A DNA stretch of 64,000 nt. Source: Symsagittifera roscoffensis. Taxonomy: Eukaryota; Xenacoelomorpha; Acoela; Convolutidae. Each line of letters begins with the position of its first letter. The first letter of the stretch is position 1. A program made the translations under genes and the position numbers. Shown here in pieces: positions 34,914-47,397 of this stretch. Location of the stretch: NCBI RefSeq assembly GCF_963678635.1, contig NC_087062.1, positions 42,668,395 through 42,732,394 on the forward strand, given 5' to 3'. The notes below the pieces were generated by a model. That model was not told the DNA's origin. It did no database searches and saw nothing but the letters and a program-made list of their open reading frames with translations.

Positions 34914-37900
34914 AGAAGACTGCTCGTATCAGGGCGAAGCCCTGAATGTTCCGACTGCCTTTTAAGGTTTATGGGGCAGTAAAAAAACTTATAAAATTAA
35001 ATGTAATAAAATAAAACGAAGAAAAAAATCAAAAATCTAAGGAAAATCATCCTCTCACACGCCATATAAAGTACAAAAGAATAGATTTCGCTCCTTGTAA
35101 CAAATCAATTATGGCAAATAAGCTTCGTTCAACCAATTTGGAACAATTTTTAAAACGGAATAAATCTCGCTTACGCGTTAATAGCGCGAATGATATCGCG
35201 CGTTAATTGTCCCAAATTGGTCAAAATGGCCAAAATGGCAATCTTTAAACCCTCATAACTTTACGAAAAATGATCACAGGTGAAGTATCTTTCCATATTT
35301 AAGCTCAAAACAACAATACCTCTTGAATGCTATAAAAACTTTTGTAAAAAATGGCTAGTTAAAAGTCGAAATTTGTCTGAAGAAAAAAAAACCCACCCCG
35401 AGCACAAATATTCCGGGCTCTTTTTCCTTTCCCCCCACCTGCAAAATTTTACTGGTGAACTTTTGTTCGCTTTATCTGAATGCTACAAAAATTGGCATGC
35501 GAACAAATTAGGCCATGACAAACATTTTTGCTCTTCATAATTAACCTTGTAAAACCCCTCGTTACACCATAAAATTGACTCTTATGTGAGACGGGAGGGG
35601 GGGAGGAAAAGATCCATATTCCGTTTCTTTCGTATCGAAAGTCGGAACAATTAATTTAAAGGGTAACTTGATTTGGGACTGGAAAAATTAGACAGCCGCA
35701 GATATGACATAGAAAATAACAAGACTGCTCGTATCAGGGCGAAGCCCTGAATGTTCCAACTGCCTTTTAAGGTTTACGGGGCAGTAAAAACCTTTATAAA
35801 ATTAAATGTAATAAAACAAAACGAAGAAAAAAATCAAAAATCTAAGGAAAATCATCCTCTCACACGCCAAATAAAGTACAAAAGAATAGATTTTGCTCCT
35901 TGTAACAAATCAATTACGGCAAATAAGCTTCTTTCCACCAATTTGGAACGATTTCTAAGACGGATTAAATCTCGCTTACGCGTTAATAGCGCGAATTATA
36001 TCGCGCCTTAATTGCCCCAAATTGGTCAAAATGGCCAAAATGGCAATCTTTAAACCCTCATAACTTTACGAAAAATTATCACAGGTGAAGTATCTTTTCA
36101 TATTTAAGCTCAAAACAACAATACCTTTTGAATGCTATAAAAACTTTTGCCAAAAATGGCTAGTTAAAAAGTCAAATTTGTCTGAAGAAAAAAAAACCCA
36201 CCCCGAGCACAAATTTTCCGGGCTCTTTTTCCTTTCCCCCCACCTGCAAAATTTTACTAGTGAAGTTTTGTTCACTTTATCCGAATGTTACAAAAATTGG
36301 CGTGCGAACAACTTAGGCCATGACAAACATTTTTGCTCTTCATAATTAACCTTGTAAAACCCCTCGTTACACCATAAAATTGACTCTTATGTGAGACGGA
36401 AGGGGGGGGGGAGGAAAAGATCCATATTCCGTTACTTTCGTATCGAAAGTCGGAACAATTAATTTAAAGGGTAACTTGATTTGGGACTGGAAAAATTAGA
36501 CAGCCGCAGATATGACATAGAAAATAACAAGACTGCTCGTATCAGGGCGAAGCCCTGAATGTTCCAACTGCCTTTTAAGGTTTACGGGGCAGTAAAAACC
36601 TTTATAAAATTAAATGTAATAAAACAAAACGAAGAAAAAAATCAAAAATCTAAGGAAAATCATCCTCTCACACGCCAAATAAAGTACAAAAGAATAGATT
36701 TTGCTCCTTGTAACAAATCAATTACGGCAAATAAGCTTCTTTCCACCAATTTGGAACGATTTCTAAGACGGATTAAATCTCGCTTACGCGTTAATAGCGC
36801 GAAATATATCGCCCATTAATTGTCCCAAATTGGTCAAAATGGCCAAAATGGCAATCTTTAAACCCTCATAACTTTACGAAAAATTATCACAGGTGAAGTA
36901 TCCTTTCATATTTAAGCTCAAAACAACAATACCTTTTGAATGCTATAAAAACTTTTGCCAAAAATGGCTAGTTAAAAAGTCAAATTTGTCTGAAGAAAAA
37001 AAAACCCACCCCGAGCACAAATTTTCCGGGCTCTTTTTCCTTTCCCCCCACCTGCAAAATTTTACTAGTGAAGTTTTGTTCACTTTATCCGAATGTTACA
37101 AAAATTGGCGTGCGAACAACTTAGGCCATGACAAACATTTTTGCTCTTCATAATTAACCTTGTAAAACCCCTCGTTACACCATAAAATTGACTCTTATGT
37201 GAGACGGAAGGGGGGGGGGGAGGAAAAGATCCATATTCCGTTACTTTCGTATCGAAAGTCGGAACAATTAATTTAAAGGGTAACTTGATTTGGGACTGGA
37301 AAAATTAGACAGCCGCAGATATGACATAGAAAATAACAAGACTGCTCGTATCAGGGCGAAGCTCTGAATGTTCCAACTGCCTTTTAAGGTTTACGGGGCA
37401 GTAAAAACCTTTATAAAATTAAATGTAATAAAACAAAACGAAGAAAAAAATCAAAAATCTAAGGAAAATCATCCTCTCACACGCCAAATAAAGTACAAAA
37501 GAATAGATTTTGCTCCTTGTAACAAATCAATTACGGCAAATAAGCTTCTTTCCACCAATTTGGAACGATTTCTAAGACGGATTAAATCTCGCTTACGCGT
37601 TAATAGCGCGAAATATATCGCGCATTAATTGTCCCAAATTGGTCAGAATGGCCAAAATGGCAATCTTTAAACCCTCATAACTTTACGAAAAATTATCACA
37701 GGTGAAGTATCCTTTCATATTTAAGCTCAAAACAACAATACCTTTTGAATGCTATAAAAACTTTTGCCAAAAATGGCTAGTTAAAAGTCAAATTTGTCTG
37801 AAGAAAAAAAAACCCACCCCGAGCACAAATTTTCCGGGCTCTTTTTCCTTTCCCCCCACGTGCAAAATTTTACTAGTGAAGTTTTGTTCACTTTGTTCGA

Positions 37901-38070
37901 ATGTTACAAAAATTGGCGTGCGAACAACTTAGGCCAAGACAAAAATTTTTGGTCTTCATAATTAACCTTGTAAAGACCCTCGTTACACCATAAATTGACT
38001 CTTATGTGAGGTGGGAGGGGGGGAAAGGAAAAGAGCCATATTCCGTTACTTTCGTATCGAAAGTCGGAAC
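34914..38070 (+). repeat. four B/A hybrid monomers, ~808 bp period
   Basis: Here the dimer rhythm breaks. Units starting near 34914, 35722, 36530 and 37339 have a type-B beginning (GGTTTAYGGGGCAGTAA, CTCTCACACGCC) but a type-A end (CTTACGCGTTAATAGCGCG, MITE, ATCC/ATATTCCGTTAC). The crossover lies in the middle, around the AAATCTCGCTTACGCG segment. An unequal exchange between A and B produced an 808-bp unit that then multiplied. Confidence 0.8.
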
Positions 38071-39646
38071 AATTATTTAAACGGTAACTTGATTTGGGAC
38101 TGCAAAAATTAGACAGCCGCAGATATGACATAGAAAATAACAAGACTGCTGGTATCAGGGCGAAGCCCTGAATGTTCCGACTGCCTTTTAAGGTTTATGG
38201 GGCAGTAAAAACATTTATAAAATTAAATGTAATAAAATAAAACGAAGAAAAAAAATCAAAAATCTAAGGAAAATCATCCTCTCACACGCCATATAAAGTA
38301 CAAAAGAATAAATTTCGCTCCTTGTAACAAATCAATTATGGCGAATAAGCTTCTTTCCGCCAATTTGGAACAATTTCTAAGATGGATTAAATCTCCGCTT
38401 TAGCGCTAAATATATCGCGCGTTATTTGTCCCAAATTGGTCAAAATTGCAATATTTAAACCCCCATAACTTTACAAAAATTAATCACAGGTAAAATATCT
38501 TTTCAAATTTAAGGTCAGCACAACAATACTGTTTGAATGATATAAAAAATTTCCATCAAAAATGGCTAGTTAAAAAGTCAAAATTTGTCTGTAGAAAAAA
38601 AACCACCCCGAGCACAAAGATTCCGTTACTTTCGTATCAAAAGTCGGAACAAAAACAGACTGCTCGGGCAGATAAAATTTTTCACAAATTTAAGTATCAA
38701 TTAAAAAAGGTTGATTTCAAACAGTTTGTTTTCTTATGCAATTTGCTATTCCAATCAAATAAGTTTTGGAATAAATGGAATTAATTCAACCACTTAGCTT
38801 GGTTCAATTATTAAAATTGATCAAGACTAATCGTATCAGGGCAAAGCCCTGAATATTCCGACTGCCTTTTAAGGTTCATGGAGCAGCAGTAATTACATAA
38901 AAAAATTAAATGAATTAAAATAAAATAAATTTTTTTTTCTAAAATTAGAATATTTTTATGAAATTCATCACCCCACACGCCATATAAGTACAAAAAGATC
39001 GATTTCGTTCCTTGTAACAAATCAATTATAGCAAATGAGCTTCGTTCAACCAATTTGGAACAATTTTTAAAACGGATTAAATCTCGCTTACGCGTTAATA
39101 GCGCGAATTATATCGCGCGTTAATTGTCCCAAATTGGTCAAAATGGCCAAACTGGCAATCTTTAAACCCTCATAACTTTACGAAAAATGATCACAGGTGA
39201 AGTATCTTTTCATACTCAAGCTCAAGACAACAATACCTTTTGAATGCTATAAATAATTTTGTCAAAAATGGCTAGATAAAAAGTCAAAAATTAAAAAGTC
39301 GAAGAAAAAAAAACCCACCCCGAGCACAAATATTCCGGGCTCTTTTTCCTTCCCCCCCACCTGCAAAATTTTACTAGTGAAGTTTTGATCACTTTATCCG
39401 AATGTTACACAAATTGGCATGCGAACAAATTAGGCCATGACAAACATTTTTGGTCTTCATAATTAACCTTGTAAAACCCCTTGTTACACCATAAAATTGA
39501 CTCTTATGTGAGGTGGGAGGGGGGGGGGAGGAAATGAGCCATATTCCGTTACTTTCGTATCGAAAGTCGGAACAATTAATTTAAACGGTAACTTGATTTG
39601 GGACTGGAAAAATTAGACAGCCGCAGATATGACATAGAAAATAACA
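37339..39646 (+). repeat. 2.3 kb block, duplicated downstream
   Basis: Hybrid monomer, B monomer (with the rare variant TTTAGCGCTAAATATATCG near 38399) and A monomer form a block that recurs at 39647-41713 with the same private variants, for example AGATAAAAAGTCAAAAATT in the A member. Confidence 0.8.
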
Positions 39647-41713
39647 AGACTGCTCGTATCAGGGCGAAGCCCTGAATGTTCCAACTGCCTTTTAAGGTTT
39701 ACGGGGCAGTAAAAACCTTTATAAAATTAAATGTAATAAAACAAAACGAAGAAAAAAATCAAAAATCTAAGGAAAATCATCCTCTCACACGCCAAATAAA
39801 GTACAAAAGAATAGATTTTGCTCCTTGTAACAAATCAATTACGGCAAATAAGCTTCTTTCCACCAATTTGGAACGATTTCTAAGACGGATTAAATCTCGC
39901 TTACGCGTTAATAGCGCGAAATATATCGCGCATTAATTGTCCCAAATTGGTCAAAATGGCCAAAATGGCAATCTTTAAACCCTCATAACTTTACGAAAAA
40001 TTATCACAGGTGAAGTATCCTTTCATATTTAAGCTCAAAACAACAATACCTTTTGAATGCTATAAAAACTTTTGCCAAAAATGGCTAGTTAAAAAGTCAA
40101 ATTTGTCTGAAGAAAAAAAACCCACCCCGAGCACAAATTTTCCGGGCTCTTTTTCCTTTCCCCCCACGTGCAAAATTTTACTAGTGAAGTTTTGTTCACT
40201 TTGTTCGAATGTTACAAAAATTGGCGTGCGAACAACTTAGGCCAAGACAAAAATTTTTAAGGTTTATGGGGCAGTAAAAACATTTATAAAATTAAATGTA
40301 ATAAAATAAAACGAAGAAAAAAAATCAAAAATCTAAGGAAAATCATCCTCTCACACGCCATATAAAGTACAAAAGAATAAATTTCGCTCCTTGTAACAAA
40401 TCAATTATGGCGAATAAGCTTCTTTCCACCAATTTGGAACAATTTCTAAGATGGGTTAAATCTCCGCTTTAGCGCTAAATATATCGCGCGTTATTTGTCC
40501 CAAATTGGTCAAAATGGCAATATTTAAACCCCCATAACTTTACAAAAATTAATCACAGGTAAAATATCTTTTCAAATTTAAGGTCAGCACAACAATACTG
40601 TTTGAATGATATAAAAAATTTCCATCAAAAATGGCTAGTTAAAAAGTCGAAATTTGTCTGTAGAAAAAAAACCACCCCGAGCACAAAGATTCCGTTACTT
40701 TCGTATCAAAAGTCGGAACAAAAACAGACTGCTCGGGCAGATAAAATTTTTCACAAATTTAAGTATCAATTAAAAAAGGTTGATTTCAAACAGTTTGTTT
40801 TCTTATGCAATTTGCTATTCCAATCAAATAAGTTTTGGAATAAATGGAATTAATTCAACCACTTAGCTTGGTTCAATTATTAAAATTGATCAAGACTAAT
40901 CGTATCAGGGCAAAGCCCTGAATATTCCGACTGCCTTTTAAGGTTCATGGAGCAGCAGTAATTACATTAAAAAATTAAATGAATTAAAATAAAATAAATT
41001 TTTTTTTCTAAAATTAGAATATTTTTATGAAATTCATCACCCCACACGCCATATAAGTACAAAAAGATCGATTTCGTTCCTTGTAACAAATCAATTATAG
41101 CAAATGAGCTTCGTTCAACCAATTTGGAACAATTTTTAAAACGGATTAAATCTCGCTTACGCGTTAATAGCGCGAATTATATCGCGCGTTAATTGTCCCA
41201 AATTGGTCAAAATGGCCAAACTGGCAATCTTTAAACCCTCATAACTTTACGAAAAATGATCACAGGTGAAGTATCTTTTCATACTCAAGCTCAAGACAAC
41301 AATACCTTTTGAATGCTATAAATAATTTTGTCAAAAATGGCTAGATAAAAAGTCAAAAATTAAAAAGTCGAAGAAAAAAAAACCCACCCCGAGCACAAAT
41401 ATTCCGGGCTCTTTTTCCTTCCCCCCCCCACCTGCAAAATTTTACTAGTGAAGTTTTGATCACTTTATCCGAATGTTACACAAATTGGCATGCGAACAAA
41501 TTAGGCCATGACAAACATTTTTGGTCTTCATAATTAACCTTGTAAAACCCCTTGTTACACCATAAAATTGACTCTTATGTGAGGTGGGAGGGGGGGAAGG
41601 AAATGAGCCATATTCCGTTACTTTCGTATCGAAAGTCGGAACAATTAATTTAAACGGTAACTTGATTTGGGACTGGAAAAATTAGACAGCCGCAGATATG
41701 ACATAGAAAATAA
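39647..41713 (+). repeat. second copy of the 2.3 kb block with a ~239-bp deletion
   Basis: Matches 37339-39646 but jumps at about 40250 from inside the MITE (GACAAAAATTTTT) straight to AAGGTTTATGGGGCAG of the next B monomer, removing the MITE end, linker and B start. The junction has T-run microhomology. Confidence 0.8.
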
Positions 41714-43896
41714 CAAGACTGCTCGTATCAGGGCGAAGCCCTGAATGTTCCGACTGCCTTTTAAGGTTTACGGGGCATAAAAAACATTTATAAAAGTAAA
41801 TGTAATAAAATTAAACGAAGAAAAAAAATCAAAAAACTAAGGAAAATCATCCTCTCACATGCCATATAAAGTACAAAAGAATAGATTTCGCTCCTTGTAA
41901 CAAATCAATTATGGCGAATAAGCTTCTTTCCACCACTTTGGAACGATTTCTAAGACGGACTTAATCTCCGCTTTAGCGCGAAATATATCGCGCGTTATTT
42001 GTCCCAAATTGGCCAAAATGGCAATATTTAAACCCCCATAACTTTACAAAAAATAATCACAGGTGAAATATCTTTTCAAATTTAAGCTCAGGACAACAAT
42101 ACTTTTTGAATGATATAAAAAATTTCCATCAAAAATGGCTAGTTAAAAAGTCGAAATTTGTCTGAAGAAAAAAAACCACCCCGAGCACAAAAATTCCGTT
42201 AATTTCGTATCGAAAGTCGGAATAAAAACAGACTGCTCGGGCAGATAATATTGTTCACAAATTAAGTATCAATTAATAAAGGTTGATTTCAAACAGTTTG
42301 TTTTGTTATGCTATTTGCTATTCCAATCAAATAAAATTTGGAATAAATGGAATTAATTCAACCACTTAGCATGGTTCAATTATTAAAATTGAACAGGACT
42401 AATTGTATCAGGGCCAAGCCCTGAATATTTCGACTGCCTTTTAAGGTTCATGGAGCAGCAGTAATCACATAAAAAAAAAAAATGAAATAAAATAAAATAA
42501 AATTTTTTTTTCTAAAATTTGAAATTTTTTATGAAATTCATCACCCCACACGCCATATAAGTACAAAAAGATCGATTTCGTTCCTTGTAACAAATCAATT
42601 AAGGCAAATAAGCTTCGTTCAACCAATTTGGAACAATTTTTAAGACGGATTAAATCTCGCTTACACGTTAATAGCGCGAATTATATCGCGCGTTAATTGT
42701 CCTAAATTGGTCAAAATGGCCAAATTTGCAATATTTCAACCCTCATAACTTTACAAAAAATGATCACAGGTGAAGTATCTTTTTATATTTAAGCTCAAGA
42801 CAACAATATCTTTTGAATGCTATAAAAACTTTGTCAAAAATGGCTAGTTAAAAAGACGAAATTTGTCTGAAGAAAAAAAAACCCACCCCGAGTACAAATA
42901 TTCCGGGCTCTTTTTCCTTTCCCCCCCCCCACCTGCAAAATTTTACTAGTGAAGTTTTGTTCACTTTATCCGAATGTTACAAAAATTGGCAAGCGAACAA
43001 ATTAGGCCATGACAAACATTTTTGGTCTTCAGAATTAACCTTGTAAAACCCCTCGTTTCACCATAAAACTGACTCTTATGTGAGGTGGGAGGGGGGGGGG
43101 GTAAAGAAAAGAGCCATATTTCGTTACTTTCGTATCGAAAGTCGGAACAATTAATTTAAACGGTAACTTGATTTGGGACTGCAAAAATTAGACAGCCGCA
43201 GATATGACATAAAAAATAACAAGACTGCTCGTATCAGGGCGAAGCCCTGAATGTTCCGACTGCCTTTTAAGGTTTATGGGTCAGTAACAGCAATTATAAA
43301 ATTAAATGTAATAAAATAAAACGAAGAAAAAAAATCAAAAATTTAGGGAAAATCATCCTCCCACACGCCATATAAAGTACAAAAGAATAGATTTCGCTCC
43401 CTGTAACAAATCAATTAGGGCGAATAAGCTTTTTTCCACCAATTTGGAACGATAGCTAAGACGGATTACATCTCCGCTTTAGCGCGAAATACATCGCGCG
43501 GTAATTGTCCCAAAATGGCCAAAATGGCAATCTTTAAACCCCCATAACTTTACGAAAAATGATCACAGGTGAAAAATCTTTTCAAATTTAAGCTCAGGAC
43601 AACAATACTTTTTGAATGATATAAAAAATTTCCGTCAAAAATGGCTAGTTAAAAGTTTGAAATTTGTCTGAAGAAAAAAAACCATCCCGAGCACAAGCAT
43701 TCCGTAACTTTCGTATCGAAAGTCGGAACAAAAACACACTGCTCGGGCAGCTAATATTGTTCACAAATTTAAGTATCAATTAATAAAGATTGATTTCAAA
43801 CAGTTTGTTTTGTTATGCTATTTGCTATTCCAATCAAATAAGTTTTAGAAAGGTTATCAGCAAAAATCAAATTGAACTGAAAAGCGAAAAGAATCA

Positions 43897-44700
43897 TCCC
43901 GGGTTGACCTTTATAAATCAAAATTGCAAATCATACAATTCCATAAGCAAAATGTATAAAAAAATTATAATCATAAAATTTTCAAACATTTTGCTAAAAT
44001 GGTGTCATCGAAATTTCAAAGAATTTTTTTCTTTTTTTGGCAAAAAAGTGGTGTATCATACTAAATAAAAAAATTTGTCAAAAAAATGCTAGTCATATAA
44101 TATATGGAAATTGTAAGACTAATATTTTTTTGATGGCGAGAAAAGTAATTTTGAAATTGCCCCAAAAATTTTGTGTTTCATTTTTTCAACCGCAAAAAAA
44201 CTTTGCAGTCAACCAAACATTCTCCAAAAAAACTTTGCACGCAAAATGAAAATTTTTGTGTGCATAACGTAGTCCTGGATACACCAAAAGTGGATTCTTT
44301 TTTCCATTTTTCAGAATTTTTTTTTTCAAAAATGTTCAAAACTCCTATTTCTTTTGTATGGCATGTTTGTTTATGCCTTGATTAATGAGTAATGAAAAAT
44401 TCAAATTTTAAAAAATGACGTCTCCGAAAACTTTTGCCAAAATTTAGAAGTTTGATATTTTCAGTATTTTATTTGTGTAAGACAATTTCTAAACGATTCA
44501 GGTCGTTTCCAATGCATTGTGAAAGCAAGACGGTGCAACCTTTGGTGACTCTAGTTTTGAATAAACTCCGGTTACGAACACATCCCAAAAATTTTATGAT
44601 TTTTTTGAGAATTCGATTTTTTTTTTTGGTTTTTGAAAAAATTCTAGTCATGCAATTTCCATATATGAAAAATCACTTATCATAGACCTGTCATGCCATT
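43897..44700. repeat. CCCGGGTTGAC-led ATCATACAATTT palindrome region
   Basis: CCCGGGTTGACC at 43898 follows the end of the satellite array, then scattered TCATACAATTCCAT, CTAGTCATATAATATATGGAAATTG and CATGCAATTTCCATATATGAAA words related to 9596-9900 and 47056-47250. Reading frames of 60-90 codons here are AT-rich and unconvincing. A right-hand inverted end was not found. Confidence 0.5.
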
Positions 44701-44803
44701 TTCTGTACTTATGGAATTGCATGAAAATTGTATGTCTAGAGTTTTCAAGTTGATTCGCATTCTAATCCTGATTTTCAGAGAGATCAATCAATGCCACATA
44801 CAG

Positions 44804-44809
44804 TTTATT
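44804..44809 (-). terminator. possible AATAAA signal of receptor gene 2
   Basis: AATAAA on the minus strand about 80 bases past the in-frame stop at 44887, a spacing very like that in gene 1. Confidence 0.3.
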
Positions 44810-44886
44810 GTGCTCCAGGGTCACTCTTGCATGAAAATCATGAATAAAAACAGTTCCGACGAGGTACAAAATTCCCATGAGTGCGT

Positions 44887-46448
44887 CTATTTTGCGAAGA
44901 GAGCTTTTTGACATAGTTTGCTTGATGTTTTCTGTGGCTCTTTCGGTTTGCTTGCTAGTGAGAAAGTATTGGCATTGTTTACATTTTCCGATAAAGTGGT
45001 CAGACTTGAGCTGGGAGTACTAACTGTGTAAGTCTCATCAGTGATTTTTCTGCAATCAAAGTTGACCGAAAATGTCGCCAGTAATATCGATATGCAAGAG
45101 ACAACGATGCTCAGGAAAAAATAAGTGCAGATTCGAGGAAAGGTCGTCGAAGTTTGCGGAACAAAAGAGGTGACCAAGGTCAAATTAACACAGAGGGCAA
45201 GAGTTACTGTCACCCCGAAACTTATTTTTTCACCGTTATCGCCCGGAATGAAAAAGGTCAATGAACTCAATGCAAACAGAAGTGCGTTGGGCAGAATGAG
45301 GTTTTCAACGTAGAATAAAGATAGTCTTTTGTATACGACAGACACAGATATTCGGCCGCATGAGTGGATACCGTCTGAGCTGTCCATAACTTCTCTCTTG
45401 CAGATGGCGCCTAAAATGGCAAATGTCCTTTATTTGAATCAAGTGCAGCAACATCATTTGGGCTGCTACGAAACGCTTTTATTTACCTGGGTTCTTAATT
45501 TTAAGAATGCAATTTATGATATAAACACGCTTGCTGATTAAAGCACTCACGTATCGCTCATTTTCATATTAAACTGTTTGACCTAAAAATTCGAGTTTTT
45601 TGTCATAGAACGCACATAGCAATCTCTGAGTCGAAAAAACTATTGCAGACGTGAATTGTATATTCAAATGTTTCTTTACCAAGTTGAGGCTCTGAAAAAA
45701 CTAATAATCATTTGTCATCGTTTTTTCAACGAGGAATTTTAAAATGTTCACAAAAATTTTTTTTAAAAGTGTTTTTATGAAACTAGTAATCCTGGAAGGC
45801 GGATTCAGAATAGAGTTGACACTCAAATCTCACGCCAATCTTACTTTCAAGCGACCACAGACTGTCTTCAATGTAGTAGGAAAAATCAATCGGAGCACAG
45901 TTTAGGCTGACTTCATGTTCGAAATACTGCCAAGATCCAATCACAAGGTCGCATTCCTGCACGTCAAATGGGAACCTAGTGACATCCAACGAGCACGTCG
46001 TTTCATATTCCACCGGCCGCATCCACGCAACTGTCCCGTTGTAATTAACCTTAATTGGAATTGAGAAATCATATTTCTCTAAATCGAAACTTCCGACGTC
46101 ATTGTATGGAAGGATGTCCGGAGTCCAAATCCAGTAGCGATAGTAGCGAAGCGTTTCTATGCCGTCGTATTCTGCTGGATCCCATTGAAGGAACTCGTCG
46201 GTCCAGGAAAGACATTGAAACATCAGCATTGTTATAGTCTGGTCTTTAGGATCGATACCGACCAATTGGTACAACATAACTTCAAATGTTACATTTATAG
46301 CTGTTCGTGGTGACATTACAGGCCGCGCCGAAAAGTCGTAATATTGGGTCAAGTTTCTGCGTAGCTTCATTTCCGGAGACAGTTTGTTCTCCTCGAAAGT
46401 GGCCGCGTTCATATAAAAGAGCAAGTTAAAGGCGTTCATCATGAGCAT
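44887..46448 (-). pseudogene. Cys-loop receptor subunit paralogue (gene 2), frameshifted before M4
   Basis: Two exons: 46448-45845 and 45410-44887, with an intron of 434 bp (GTAAGATT...CATTTTAG) at exactly the same phase-1 position as in gene 1. The start is the ATG of MLMMNAFNLLFYMN, a short hydrophobic leader. Conserved: WTPDILPYNDVGSFDLEKYD, the 13-residue Cys-loop (C-SLDVTRFPFDVQE-C), GSWQY, M1 (FYVENLILPNALLF), M2 after GEK, and M3. There is no adjacent Cys pair. The frame ends at KALFAK-stop, but shifting by one base just before it recovers KIDALMGILYLVGT, matching the start of M4 in gene 1; the rest of M4 is then garbled. A channel subunit lacking M4 would be expected to misassemble, so I call it a likely pseudogene. 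It could be a sequencing indel. Confidence 0.7.
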
Positions 46449-47055
46449 CACATCATTTGCTTTTTTTGGTTGGTTTTTGAAATCCAAAGCCAGCTGCCCA
46501 CATGAAACCATTTAATCGGATCAGGGAAAAAACAAATTTTATTAAAATCACGGCTATGACAATCCCAACTCGATGGTTTGCCAATAAGAACGGATCATTA
46601 ATCATTAGGAACGGACAGTCCATCATGACGTCAAAAAGATTGACCGAAACTCCGTCACTTGATGTTGAAATCATACATACACACTATTTTTAAACATAAA
46701 TTATGTACTTTACGATAGACTGATTTCTCTTTTACTATTTCGGAGTGGTACCCAACGATCTAGTGCTAAAGTGTATATCTTGATTTTCATGGGCGGCATT
46801 TACAATTTTCTCAAGGATGCGCGCATGCAAAATGCGGGTCTCAATACGAGGCTTAAACGTGTGTTTGTTGAACTAAGAGTGGTTTTCCGCAGCAATGCCA
46901 GGTAAACTTTGTCTTGCAATCCTCAAAAATGTTTATTTATGATCTTTTGGCTGTTGTGGTAGCGGGATCCAAGGACAATGGACTAAAACATAGCCGAGCG
47001 TTCATGGAATTTAATTGGTTATAAAGGATTTCTGACCAAAAATAATCCCTTTTAA
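46449..47055. other. 5' flank of receptor gene 2
   Basis: Nothing recognised beyond short frames; the frame on the minus strand at 46453-46674 overlaps the start of exon 1 and has no support as coding. Confidence 0.4.
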
Positions 47056-47250
47056 CCCGGGTTGACAAAAAATGCTTGCCATACAATTTTCATATATGAA
47101 AAAAAAGCTTATCATGCACTTTCATATAATTTCAAAGAGAAAAGTAAGTGTATGAAAGTAGCAAAATAGGCATTTTTTCCATACTATGAAATTGTATGAT
47201 AAGCATTTTTTCCATATTATGAAATTGTATGACAAGCATTTTTTCCATAA
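47056..47250. repeat. CCCGGGTTGAC element end with ATGATAAGCATTTTT palindromes
   Basis: CCCGGGTTGACAAAAAATGCTTGCC is the inverse of GACTAGCATTTTTGTCAACCGGGG at 54352-54375 (shown here to 20 bases or fewer: AATGCTTGCC pairs with GACTAGCATT, GGTTGAC with GTCAACC). Between 47080 and 47250 the word TGAAATTGTATGATAAGCATTTTTCC occurs in several variants. It may be the left end of an element whose right end is at 54375, split by the LTR retrotransposon. Confidence 0.55.
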
Positions 47251-47397
47251 ATAAAAAGACCAAAAAATTTTTGTTTTGAAACTTTGTGTTTCATCCGAAA
47301 CACTAGCCCTGGATTTTTTGTCATAGAAAACCCAGAGGGTAACTGGCAGGTAGCACGCAGATAAACTGCATTTGGAGATTTGAGGATGACGTTTGTT

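Larger units (their letters stand above)
25105..43850 (+). repeat. satellite-like array of A/B dimers (~1.5 kb period)
   Basis: About 25 monomers head to tail. Each starts near AAGACTGCTCGTATCAGGGC, with the hairpin CAGGGCGAAGCCCTG, contains CCATATAA, the palindrome GCGCGAAATATATCGCGC (or ...AATTATAT...), GGCTAGTTAAAAAGTCGAAA, and ends ACTTTCGTATCGAAAGTCGG, a perfect 7-bp-stem hairpin. Type A (TTCATGGAGCAGCAG start; ~750 bp with its MITE) alternates with type B (TTTATGGGGCAGTAA start; ~510 bp). Linkers are distinct: ~170 bp after B (GCTCGGGCAGATAATATTG...) and ~70 bp after A (GATTTGGGACTGG...). The dimer period is 1500 bp between 26595, 28095, 29595, 31095 and 32594. The repeated 70-92 codon frames are shadows of the repeat. 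Confidence 0.92.

Noticed and set aside
26585-43000. Repeated 70-92 codon frames (both strands) through the satellite array
   Set aside because: They recur with the repeat period, change length with homopolymer indels and have AT-driven composition. They are shadows of the repeat, not a gene family.
25105-43850. Possible Helitron because of the 3' hairpin in each monomer
   Set aside because: The hairpin ACTTTCGTATCGAAAGT is followed by CGGAACA, not CTRR, there is no TC start, and no Rep/helicase frame is present.
25105-43850. CRISPR-like array
   Set aside because: Repeats are 500-800 bp and adjacent, with no short spacers; the DNA is clearly eukaryotic.
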